A stretch of 34,040 nucleotides of DNA from Gulosibacter macacae (GTDB lineage: Bacteria; Actinomycetota; Actinomycetes; Actinomycetales; Microbacteriaceae), in the NCBI RefSeq assembly GCF_003865375.1, contig NZ_RQVS01000017.1:1-34040 (forward strand). Direction: 5' to 3'. Numbering within the stretch: the first letter of the stretch is position 1; each line of letters begins with the position of its first letter. Both the position numbers and the translations under genes were made by a program. The notes beneath the pieces are model-generated. The model saw nothing but the letters and a program-made list of their open reading frames with translations, was not told the origin of the DNA and did not search any database. Positions 7,760-14,707 of the stretch are shown here, piece by piece.

Positions 7760-8529
7760 GCGGGAGGCTCCTCACTTGTTGGCGGCTCGGGCGATTCGGG
7801 TGAGGCTTGTGCCGCACCCTGCGATCCAGCCGCCTGATCGGCGGCGATTTCTTCGGCGGCTTCGGCCTCGGGGTCGGGGAGTGCGCGCTCAATGAGCTGC
7901 CGCATCCGAATGAGAAAGTCGTCGTCGCTCTCGTCGGCTCCGATGGTGACCGGCTCGAGAAACGTTGCGGTGCCGAGGAGCGGAACCGGCACGAGGCCTC
8001 CCTTTGGCAGGATGCGGCCGAGATTCGCGAGTGCGACCGGGACGAGCGGCACCTCGGGCCGGGCGCGGGCGATGCGCGCGATCCCGGCCTGAAATGCTGC
8101 GAGCGAGCGCCCGTCGCCGCGGGTGCCCTCGGGGAAGATAATGAGCGAGTCGCCAGCGTCGAGCACCTCGAGCATCCCCGCCACCTGACGGCGGCGCGGG
8201 GCGCCGGGCACGGTGGGGGTGGCCGGTTCGCCCTTACCGCGGTCAACGAGATAGGGATTGAACAGGCGAGTGGCTATGCGACCGCGCGCGCCCGAACCCC
8301 AATAGTCGGCGGCGGCGACCGGGCGCGCTTGGCGTCGCAGCCGACCGGGCAGGATCGCCCAAATGGTGAGGAAGTCGAGGTGACTCGAGTGATTCGCGAA
8401 GAAGACCGCAGGTGTTGGCAGATCGAGCACCGTGGCCGGGCGGGCGTCGATCGCGGATGAGGTCACGATGGGGCGAGCCCCGGTGACGATGCGCACACCG
8501 AGCGCCACGAGCGATTGGGCGACGGTCAC
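7756..8529 (-). CDS. PlsC-type 1-acylglycerol-3-phosphate acyltransferase
   Basis: This 257-residue protein carries the PlsC acyltransferase motifs: catalytic NHSSHLD (block I), the LFNPYLVDRG region, and the glycerophosphate-binding block FPEGTRGDG. It is predicted to acylate lysophosphatidate or a similar acceptor at the membrane. The last 45 residues are a low-complexity Ala/Glu/Pro tail (AEEIAADQAAGSQ) outside the catalytic domain. The GTG start at 8529 overlaps the TGA of the upstream phosphatidyltransferase (GTGA), and its own stop overlaps the ATG of the cytidylyltransferase, so the trio is translationally coupled. The in-frame extension upstream is antisense-like and rejected. Confidence 0.88.
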   Translation of the reverse strand: MTVAQSLVALGVRIVTGARPIVTSSAIDARPATVLDLPTPAVFFANHSSHLDFLTIWAILPGRLRRQARPVAAADYWGSGARGRIATRLFNPYLVDRGKGEPATPTVPGAPRRRQVAGMLEVLDAGDSLIIFPEGTRGDGRSLAAFQAGIARIARARPEVPLVPVALANLGRILPKGGLVPVPLLGTATFLEPVTIGADESDDDFLIRMRQLIERALPDPEAEAAEEIAADQAAGSQGAAQASPESPEPPTSEEPPA

Positions 8530-9233
8530 GGCTGGGCCTCGGCGGCAGCCCGCGCCCGCAGGGCCGCGGTGATGCGACGCAAGCGCACGATGACGGTGAT
8601 GAGTGATCCGAGCGCAATCACCGCGAGGGCCATGGTGAGCACGATGCCGCGCGGCCAGCCAAGTGGCGCTTCGAGGAGCGAGACAAGGCAGGCGAGCACG
8701 AGCACCCACATCCGCGGTGGCTTCGCCATCGGGCCATCGAAGAAGTTACCGACACCGTTTGCGGCACCGAGGGTGCGCACATAGGCAGTCAGCACCGCGA
8801 GGGCCGCGGCGAGCCAGCCGAGCGCGACGCCGAGGTCGACGCCGCCGCTCAGCCACACCGATGCGGTCGCATAACCGGCGCCTGCGATCACCACGAGGTC
8901 GGCAATGCGATCGGGCAGCTCATTGAACAGGTCACCGGTTGGGGTGTGCATCCCGCGTTCAACGGCGAGCATGCCGTCGAGCATGTTGAGCAGCAAGCGC
9001 AACGGCATCAGGCAGGCGGCCGTGATGAGGAGGCCCAGCCGAGCACCGTCGCCGACAAACGCCGATGCCGCGAGCGCGACCGCAGCTCCGAGGGCAACGA
9101 TGACCGAGAGCAACGAGATGGTGTTCGGTGTGAGTCGCAGCGTCGCGAGCAGATCGGCAATGCGCGCAGCCCACCGAGTGGAACGCTGCGGAATCGTGCG
9201 GCGATCGAGTCCGGAGTTCGGTGCGTCATCCAT
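8526..9233 (-). CDS. YnbA-like CDP-alcohol phosphatidyltransferase with altered motif
   Basis: This 235-residue membrane protein of the CDP-alcohol phosphatidyltransferase superfamily normally moves a phosphatidyl group from CDP-diacylglycerol to an alcohol. The canonical motif D-x2-DG-x2-AR-x8-G-x3-D-x3-D is recognisable but altered: N83 replaces the first Asp, D86-G87 and A90 are kept, V91 replaces Arg, G100 is kept, N104 replaces the third Asp and D108 is kept. As I recall it, E. coli YnbA also has Asn at both positions, so those changes may define the subfamily; the Arg-to-Val change is additional. About five membrane helices are visible. It leads the cassette with the acyltransferase and cytidylyltransferase genes. 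The alcohol substrate is unknown. Confidence 0.85.
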   Translation of the reverse strand: MDDAPNSGLDRRTIPQRSTRWAARIADLLATLRLTPNTISLLSVIVALGAAVALAASAFVGDGARLGLLITAACLMPLRLLLNMLDGMLAVERGMHTPTGDLFNELPDRIADLVVIAGAGYATASVWLSGGVDLGVALGWLAAALAVLTAYVRTLGAANGVGNFFDGPMAKPPRMWVLVLACLVSLLEAPLGWPRGIVLTMALAVIALGSLITVIVRLRRITAALRARAAAEAQP

Positions 9234-9321
9234 GCAGGCAGACTATGCCCCGCCCACGACGCCGACGACCAACTGGGGATGCATTCGAGTCGTGCCCAGC
9301 GGCATCCGGCAGGATGCACGC

Positions 9322-9939
9322 ATGGGCAAGACACGTGACCACCTCATTGCGGGGCTCTGGGGCGCCGCCGAAGCCACCTGCTTTTTCATCGTGCCGGATG
9401 TGTGGCTCTCGCGGATCGCGACGAAGTCCCCGCGCCGGGCGATGTGGGCGTCGGTCACCGCCCTCATCGGGGCCGTGGCCGGAGGGATCGCGACGTACCA
9501 GTGGGGCTCCCGCACGCATCCCGAAGCGTCAAAGGCGGCGTTACGACGGTTGCCTGCGATCTCAGCGGCGATGATCGAGCGTTGCGAGACCGACCTCAGC
9601 GAGAAGGGCACGGGCGCCATGCTCAGCGGCCCATTGCGCGGTGTGCCCTACAAGATTTATGCGCGCACGGCGGGGATGCAGCGGCGCTCGCTACCGGAGT
9701 TCATTGCCTGGTCGGTGCCGGCCCGCATCCCGAGGTTCTTGCTGGTCTCGGCGCTCGCGACCGGGCTGACGCGCGGTTCGGAGCGGGTGCTTGGCGTGGC
9801 GCGCACAGCGCGACTTTCGGGACCGGTACACACGGTCTTCTGGATCGCGTTTTATGCCTGGTATCTGCGCACGGTTGGGCGTGAGCCGAGGGCTGATGGG
9901 CGGGCCGACGCGCAAGGAAGCGCGAGTGCTGCGCGATAG
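9322..9939 (+). CDS. Small membrane protein, possibly DedA/VTT-like
   Basis: This 205-residue protein has about four hydrophobic segments. The N-terminal region WGAAEATCFFIVPDVWLSRI and a Gly-rich helix pair (ALIGAVAGGIATYQWG) are reminiscent of YqaA/DedA (VTT-domain) proteins. A mid-protein segment GPLRGVPYKIYARTAG followed by FIAWSVPARIPRFLL resembles the re-entrant loop region of that fold. I do not recognise a named family with certainty. The ATG at 9322 follows GGCAGG; frames opening further upstream do not look coding. It diverges from the lipid cassette across 88 nt, so a membrane-lipid role (DedA-type proteins act as lipid scramblases or transporters) is a reasonable but unproven inference. 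Confidence 0.6.
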   Translation: MGKTRDHLIAGLWGAAEATCFFIVPDVWLSRIATKSPRRAMWASVTALIGAVAGGIATYQWGSRTHPEASKAALRRLPAISAAMIERCETDLSEKGTGAMLSGPLRGVPYKIYARTAGMQRRSLPEFIAWSVPARIPRFLLVSALATGLTRGSERVLGVARTARLSGPVHTVFWIAFYAWYLRTVGREPRADGRADAQGSASAAR

Positions 9940-9948
9940 CATCCGCTC

Positions 9949-11202
9949 ATGACCACGACTACCCGAAAGCTTGGCGAACTTCGCCTCGACGACCACACGC
10001 TCACCCTCCCGCTCACGACCGATCCGGCAGATAGCCGCACGATCGACGTGTTTGCGCGAGTGGCAACTCGGCCAGGCGGCGAGGAGTTGCCGTACCTCGT
10101 CTTCTTGCAGGGTGGTCCCGGGGTGGAGGCGCCGCGCGTCGCGCTCGACCCGATGACACCGAACTGGCTCGGTACCGCGCTCGAACACTACCGACTCGTG
10201 CTGCTCGACCAGCGCGGCACCGGTCGTTCGACCCCGGTCGGTGACGGGCTGCTCGAAGGACGCACGGCTGACGAGGTCGCCGAATACCTCACGCATCTGC
10301 GCGCCGATGGCATCGTGCGTGACTCCGAAGCCGTGCGCGAGTTCTTGGGCGTCGAGACGTGGTCGACACTCGGCCAATCGTTCGGCGGATTCACGACGCT
10401 GCACTATCTCTCAACGCATCCAGAATCGCTCGAGCACGTCTACATCACCGGCGGACTCTCGGCGATCGACCGTCCCGCCGACGATGTGTATGCGCTCTGC
10501 TACGACAAGATGCGCGTGAACACTGAGGCGTACTACCGCCGATTCCCGGAGCATCGCGAGATCGTGCGCGACCTTGTGGCGCGAGCGGAGGCGGGGGAGA
10601 TTGTGCTGCCCGATGGTGAGGTTGTTTCGCCCTCACGTCTGCGTAGCCTCGGGCATTCGCTTGGCTCGAACGATGGCTGGCTCGCGTTGCATGACCTGCT
10701 CGAACTCGACCCAGCCTCGAATGCGTTCCGCCACGACCTCGCGCGCTTGCTGCCCTATGACGGCCGCAACCCCCTCTACTACGTGATTCACGAGTCGTCA
10801 TATGCCGATGGCGTGGTGACCGACTGGGCGGCGGAGCGCGTTGAGCCGCAGGACTTCCGTGAAGACGTAACCCTGCTCACCGGCGAGCACGTGCGCCGCG
10901 AGTGGCTCGAGACGGTACCGGCGTTGCGACCGTGGCGCGAGGTCGCCGAGAAGATTGCCGAGCATCCTTGGCCGAAGCTCTACGATGCGGCGGCGCTCGC
11001 GGCCTCGGAGGCGAAGGGCGCGGCGGCGGTGTACGCGAACGATGTGTACGTGCCGATTGAGTACTCGCTGGAGACCGCGGCGCACCTGCCGGGCGTGCAC
11101 CTGCACATCACTTCGGAGCACGAGCACAACGGGCTGCGCGCGAGCGGGGGTTTGGTACTCGCGAAGCTCTTTGACCTGGCGGCTGGGCGGAGCGTGCGCT
11201 AG
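9949..11202 (+). CDS. Proline iminopeptidase-like alpha/beta hydrolase (S33)
   Basis: This 417-residue cytoplasmic peptidase belongs to the S33 family, which removes N-terminal proline from peptides (EC 3.4.11.5 for characterised relatives). The oxyanion-hole motif LQGGPGVEAPR is near residue 54 and LLDQRGTGRST near 86. The nucleophile S144 lies in LGQSFGGFTTLHY. A helical cap insertion spans about 175-300. The acid is probably D365 in YANDVYVP and the base H391 or H393 in SEHEHNGLR. The length fits the longer prolyl-aminopeptidase subtype seen in actinobacteria and Xanthomonas. The gene starts 9 nt after the small membrane protein gene and converges on the SIMPL gene across a long palindrome. 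Confidence 0.88.
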   Translation: MTTTTRKLGELRLDDHTLTLPLTTDPADSRTIDVFARVATRPGGEELPYLVFLQGGPGVEAPRVALDPMTPNWLGTALEHYRLVLLDQRGTGRSTPVGDGLLEGRTADEVAEYLTHLRADGIVRDSEAVREFLGVETWSTLGQSFGGFTTLHYLSTHPESLEHVYITGGLSAIDRPADDVYALCYDKMRVNTEAYYRRFPEHREIVRDLVARAEAGEIVLPDGEVVSPSRLRSLGHSLGSNDGWLALHDLLELDPASNAFRHDLARLLPYDGRNPLYYVIHESSYADGVVTDWAAERVEPQDFREDVTLLTGEHVRREWLETVPALRPWREVAEKIAEHPWPKLYDAAALAASEAKGAAAVYANDVYVPIEYSLETAAHLPGVHLHITSEHEHNGLRASGGLVLAKLFDLAAGRSVR

Positions 11203-11214
11203 AGGCCACGCGCT

Positions 11215-11284
11215 GCAAGTGACCCTCTGGTGGCGAAGTAGCCCACCCATGGGTGGGGGAGTTGTCCACGAGACGGCCACTTGC
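11215..11284. repeat. 70-nt imperfect palindrome between convergent genes
   Basis: The centre is a perfect 16-bp palindrome, CCCACCCATGGGTGGG (11242-11257). Symmetry continues outward with no insertion or deletion to GCAAGTG on the left and CACTTGC on the right. Counted by hand, 27 of 35 positions per arm are complementary. It fills the gap between the converging peptidase and SIMPL genes, so a bidirectional terminator is the simplest role. There is no U-tract, and a mobile palindromic repeat is the alternative. Confidence 0.75.
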
Positions 11285-11310
11285 GGGCCGGAGCGTGTGG
11301 ACGAGCGAGG

Positions 11311-11952
11311 CTACGCCTCGAATACTGCTTCGACGGCGGCGCTGAGCCAAATGCTCGAGGGCGAGGGTGACACGGTCTCGCCGCCCGCATCCATCACGCT
11401 CTTGGCACGCAGATACTGCTCGGCGACCTGCACCGGTTCGTGGCTACCAAGGCCAGGGTCAGCGATCTCCAGGATGCGCACCTCACCCGCACCAGCCGCG
11501 GCGGCAAGCACCTCGGCCCGCCGACGCGCATCCCGCACCGCCTCAGCAAGCACCGCGTCGGCATTCGCAGGCTTGGTTTCGGGAGTGAGTGACCATTCCA
11601 CACCGCGCAATTGCACACCAGGATGCGCGCCCCAAGCGGCAGTGCGCTCGCCAAGCACTTCGAAGTCGCGGAACGCGGCCGTGATCTCGATCGTCACCGT
11701 GGTGCGCGGTGGCAGGATGCTGCCGTCGGGCGCCGTCGGCCGCCAGGAATAGCGCTGCGGTGCCTCGAACGAGAACCGCTCAAGCGCGTCAGCAGGGAGC
11801 GCCCGCAACTCGGCCTGGATGCGGTTCGCGAGCGATTGCGCCTGCGCCATTGTGGCGGCCGCATCCTCGCCCTCAAATTGCACGGCGAGGCGCGCCAAGC
11901 CGATCTCAGCGGCGAGCGATACGGAATGCGAACCACGGACGCGAATCTTCAT
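11311..11952 (-). CDS. SIMPL domain (DUF541) protein
   Basis: This 213-residue protein fits the SIMPL/DUF541 family, usually secreted or periplasmic oligomeric proteins of unclear function. Family features are the N-terminal strand VRGSHSVSLAAEIGLARLAV, the helix EDAAATMAQAQSLANRIQAE, and the second-domain pattern GVEWSLTPETKPANADAVL. AVRDARRRAEVLAAAAGAG is followed by a strand with GEVRILEIADPG. No signal peptide is visible at the ATG used, so this copy may be cytoplasmic. The family is often longer (about 230-250 residues) because of the export signal. The gene lies 31 nt upstream of the TSUP stop, apparently as a separate small unit. Confidence 0.8.
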   Translation of the reverse strand: MKIRVRGSHSVSLAAEIGLARLAVQFEGEDAAATMAQAQSLANRIQAELRALPADALERFSFEAPQRYSWRPTAPDGSILPPRTTVTIEITAAFRDFEVLGERTAAWGAHPGVQLRGVEWSLTPETKPANADAVLAEAVRDARRRAEVLAAAAGAGEVRILEIADPGLGSHEPVQVAEQYLRAKSVMDAGGETVSPSPSSIWLSAAVEAVFEA

Positions 11953-11983
11953 GCCCGTGAGCGTAGTGGGCCAGGCCGAGATT

Positions 11984-12838
11984 TCAGCTCGACCGTGCGA
12001 TGAAGGTATCCCAACTCAGTTTGACGATGAGCGCGGCCGAGACGATGAGGAACGCGAGGCGCACAAACCGCGCACCTCGATCAATTGCGAGGCGCGCGCC
12101 GAGATACCCACCGAGCATATTGGCGGCGCCTAGCGCGAGTCCGAGTCCCCAAATCACAGCACCGTGCGGGATGAAAATCATCAACGCCCCGAGGTTGGTG
12201 GCGAAATTCACCAGCCTGGCTTTCGCACTCGCCTGCAAGAAGTCGTAGCCGAGCATGGTGACGAGTCCGATGACGAGGAACGAGCCGGTGCCCGGCCCGA
12301 GCAGACCGTCGTAGGCGCCGAGGCCGAAGCCAAGGACGAGGGCGGTGAGCGTGTGGCGGCGGCCGGTGTATCGCAGCTCGTGTTCAAGCCCGAGGTTTGG
12401 TTTGAGCGCAGTGAACGTGGCGACGCCGAGGAGGACCACGATGATGATCGGCATGAACACCTGTTTCGGCAGGTACGTGGCGACTGAGGCCCCGAGCATG
12501 CTGCCGATGAGCGCAACGGCCGCCATGGGGAGCGCCGTGCGCAAATCCGGTCGAACTCGCCGAATATAGGTCGCGGCACTCGTTGCCGTGCCGAATATCG
12601 AACCGAGCTTGTTCGTCGCCAGCGCCTGCACTGGGCTGAGGCCCGGGATGAGCAAGAGCGCAGGTAATTGGATCAGCCCGCCGCCACCGACCACGGCGTC
12701 AACAAACCCGGCCATGAATCCCGCGAGGAGGACGAGCGCGAGGAGCCCCAACGACATGCCTTCGGGAAACCAATTGGCGGGAAGCGCCGTGGCCGGGCCG
12801 ACAGTGGTTGCGGCCGGAGCGAAGTTGACGGCAATCAT
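11984..12838 (-). CDS. TSUP (TauE/SafE) family sulfite/anion permease
   Basis: This 284-residue membrane protein has about eight helices. It carries the TSUP signatures AGFMAGFVDAVVGGGGLIQLPALLL in the first repeat and GFGLGAYDGLLGPGTGSFLV in the second. Family members export or import sulfite, sulfonates or other organic anions; the substrate here is unknown. Other conserved pieces are ALATNKLGSIFGTATSAATY and KARLVNFATNLGAL. The ATG at 12838 lies 25 nt after the aminotransferase stop; no clear ribosome site is seen, and an internal ATG at 12757 (MSLGLLALVLL) is a possible alternative. Same-strand spacing suggests transcription with the aminotransferase gene. Confidence 0.87.
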   Translation of the reverse strand: MIAVNFAPAATTVGPATALPANWFPEGMSLGLLALVLLAGFMAGFVDAVVGGGGLIQLPALLLIPGLSPVQALATNKLGSIFGTATSAATYIRRVRPDLRTALPMAAVALIGSMLGASVATYLPKQVFMPIIIVVLLGVATFTALKPNLGLEHELRYTGRRHTLTALVLGFGLGAYDGLLGPGTGSFLVIGLVTMLGYDFLQASAKARLVNFATNLGALMIFIPHGAVIWGLGLALGAANMLGGYLGARLAIDRGARFVRLAFLIVSAALIVKLSWDTFIARSS

Positions 12839-12863
12839 GCGAGGCAGTGCGGCCGGCGCGCAC

Positions 12864-14036
12864 TCACAGCGTTGCGTTCCGCAAACGATTTGCAGCCGCC
12901 ACGAGCACCTCCGGGCGCTTACAGAAGGCAAAGCGCACGAGCGAAGCAACTCCACTCGCATCCGCGTAAAACGCCGACATGGGCACGGCCGCCACACCGA
13001 CACGTTCGGGCAATTCGCGGCAGAAGGCGGCGGCGTCGGTGACGCCGAGTGGTGCGGCATCGGCGACGGCAAAGTAGCCGCCCTCGACCGGTGACACCTC
13101 GAATCCGGCATCGCGCAGGGCCGGGACGAGCAGGTCGCGCTGTGCCTGCAAGCCGTCACGAATCGCCGCGAACTCGTGGGCGGGGAGCGTGAGACCGACT
13201 GCCGCGCCCTCCTGGAAGGGCCCGGCATTCACATAGGTGAGGAATTGTTTCGTCGTCGTCACGGCATCGATGAGCTCGCGCTGCGCGCAGGCCCAGCCGA
13301 CTTTCCACCCGGTCGTTGAGAACGTCTTGCCCGCTGACGAGATCGTCACAGTGCGCTCGCGCATCCCGGGTAGCGTCGCGAATGGGATGTGCTCACGGCC
13401 ATCGAACGCGAGGTGCTCGTAGACCTCATCGGTAATCACGAGGAGGTCGTGCTCCTTGGCGACCCGAGCAATCGCCTCGAGCTCGGCGCGAGAGAACACG
13501 TGGCCGGTGGGATTGTGCGGCGAATTCAGGATGAGCACCCGCGATCTCTCGGTGACCGCATCCTTCAGGCGCGCCTCATCGAGTGCAAAGCTCGGGGCAT
13601 CGAGACGCACCGGCACGAGCGCACCCTGCGCCAGAGCAACATCGGCGGCGTAGGCGTCGTAGAAGGGTTCAAATGCGAGCACCTCATCGCCCGGTTCGAC
13701 CAGGGCCAGGATGCTCGCCGCGAGCGCCTCGGTTGCCCCGGCCGTGACGAGCACCTCGGTCTCTGGGTCGTAGTCGAGGCCGTACCAATACTGCTCGTGC
13801 GCGGCGATCGCCTCGCGCAATTGTGGGATGCCGCGACCCGGCGGGTACTGATTGCGGCCGGCCGCAATGGCGGCGATTGCGGCGTCGAGCACCGCCTGCG
13901 GGCCCGGGGAATCCGGAAATCCTTGGCCGAGATTGATGGCATCGTGCGCGAGCGCGAGCGCCGACATCTCCGCGAAAATCGTGGTGCCGAATCCACGCAT
14001 CCGGGTTACTAAGGGGTTGCCATCGGGGCGAATCAT
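12864..14036 (-). CDS. PLP-dependent aminotransferase, DapC-like
   Basis: This 390-residue class I/II aminotransferase closely resembles, from memory, Mycobacterium tuberculosis DapC (Rv0858c) and YbdL-like enzymes. Key segments are [58 protein letters not shown] and [19 protein letters not shown]. The PLP contact is [12 protein letters not shown] and the Schiff-base lysine is in [16 protein letters not shown], ending with [10 protein letters not shown]. DapC makes N-succinyl-diaminopimelate from the keto acid and glutamate; methionine or kynurenine specificity is also found in this clade, so the symbol is withheld. ATG at 14036 is the start. An open frame extending upstream lies antisense to tpx and is rejected. 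It diverges from tpx by 69 nt. Confidence 0.85.
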   Translation of the reverse strand: MIRPDGNPLVTRMRGFGTTIFAEMSALALAHDAINLGQGFPDSPGPQAVLDAAIAAIAAGRNQYPPGRGIPQLREAIAAHEQYWYGLDYDPETEVLVTAGATEALAASILALVEPGDEVLAFEPFYDAYAADVALAQGALVPVRLDAPSFALDEARLKDAVTERSRVLILNSPHNPTGHVFSRAELEAIARVAKEHDLLVITDEVYEHLAFDGREHIPFATLPGMRERTVTISSAGKTFSTTGWKVGWACAQRELIDAVTTTKQFLTYVNAGPFQEGAAVGLTLPAHEFAAIRDGLQAQRDLLVPALRDAGFEVSPVEGGYFAVADAAPLGVTDAAAFCRELPERVGVAAVPMSAFYADASGVASLVRFAFCKRPEVLVAAANRLRNATL

Positions 14037-14105
14037 GCGCCCATCGTCGCAGACAGTGCGAGGGTTCGGAGCGTGCGTGCATTCGCGAGTGCAAAGATCT
14101 CGCTC

Positions 14106-14606
14106 ATGGCTACTACTGCGCTCCAGGGAAACACTGTCCACCTCACCGGCGACCTGCCCTCGGTCGGTCTCGCCGCGCCCGACTTCGACCTCGTTGGTAC
14201 CGACCTCGGCTCGGTGCGTCTGGCTGACTACGTCGACCGTCGCGTCGTGCTCAACATCTTCCCGTCGATTGACACCGGTGTCTGCGCGACCTCGGTGCGT
14301 GAATTCAACAAGCGTGCTGCCGCGCTCGAGAACACCACGGTGGTCTGCGTGTCGCGCGACCTGCCGTTCGCGCTCGACCGCTTCTGCGGCGCCGAGGGCA
14401 TTGACAATGTGGTGGTCGCCTCGGCTTTCCGCTCGGAGTTCGGCAACGACTACGGCATTGAGCAGGCTGACGGTCCGCTCAAGGGGCTCCTCGCCCGCGC
14501 GGTCGTCGTGACCGACGCCGAGGGCAAGGTGGCCTACACCCAGCTCGTGCCCGAGATCACCGAAGAACCCGACTACGACGCCGCGATTGGCGCCCTGCCC
14601 GAATAG
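14106..14606 (+). CDS. tpx: Thiol peroxidase, atypical 2-Cys peroxiredoxin
   Basis: This 166-residue enzyme reduces H2O2 and organic hydroperoxides using thioredoxin. The peroxidatic cysteine C60 is in [18 protein letters not shown], with its conserved Pro, Thr and downstream Arg. The resolving cysteine C94 is in LDRFCGAEG, with the C60-C94 spacing of the Tpx subfamily. The N-terminal strands ([17 protein letters not shown]) and the C-terminal [18 protein letters not shown] complete the fold, and the length is normal. The ATG used begins MATTALQGN. The gene is followed 34 nt later by a strong inverted repeat likely to terminate it. It looks complete and functional. Confidence 0.95.
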   Translation: MATTALQGNTVHLTGDLPSVGLAAPDFDLVGTDLGSVRLADYVDRRVVLNIFPSIDTGVCATSVREFNKRAAALENTTVVCVSRDLPFALDRFCGAEGIDNVVVASAFRSEFGNDYGIEQADGPLKGLLARAVVVTDAEGKVAYTQLVPEITEEPDYDAAIGALPE

Positions 14607-14640
14607 GCCTACCCCGCGAATAATCACGCCACACATTTAG

Positions 14641-14683
14641 CTGAAGGCGCACTTGACCGAGCACGCGTTGAGTGCGCCTTCAG
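14641..14683 (+). terminator. Inverted repeat after tpx
   Basis: CTGAAGGCGCACT (14641-14653) and AGTGCGCCTTCAG (14671-14683) are perfect 13-bp complements separated by 17 nt, followed by GCGGTTTCC. The stem is strong and placed correctly to end tpx transcription. The loop is long and the U-tract is weak, so efficiency is uncertain. It lies 25 nt before the next gene's start and would also be in that gene's leader if the promoter lies upstream of it. Confidence 0.65.
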
Positions 14684-14707
14684 GCGGTTTCCTACTACGC
14701 TCGAACC

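Noticed and set aside
8530-8709. Upstream extension of the PlsC-type gene
   Set aside because: It is out of frame inside the phosphatidyltransferase gene; the GTG at 8529 overlapping TGA is the natural start.
12839-13228. Upstream extension of the TSUP permease frame
   Set aside because: It lies antiparallel in frame within the aminotransferase coding region, is Arg/Ser/Pro-rich and has no TSUP similarity.
14037-14636. 200-codon upstream extension of the DapC-like aminotransferase
   Set aside because: It is antisense to tpx, and aminotransferase similarity starts at the ATG at 14036.
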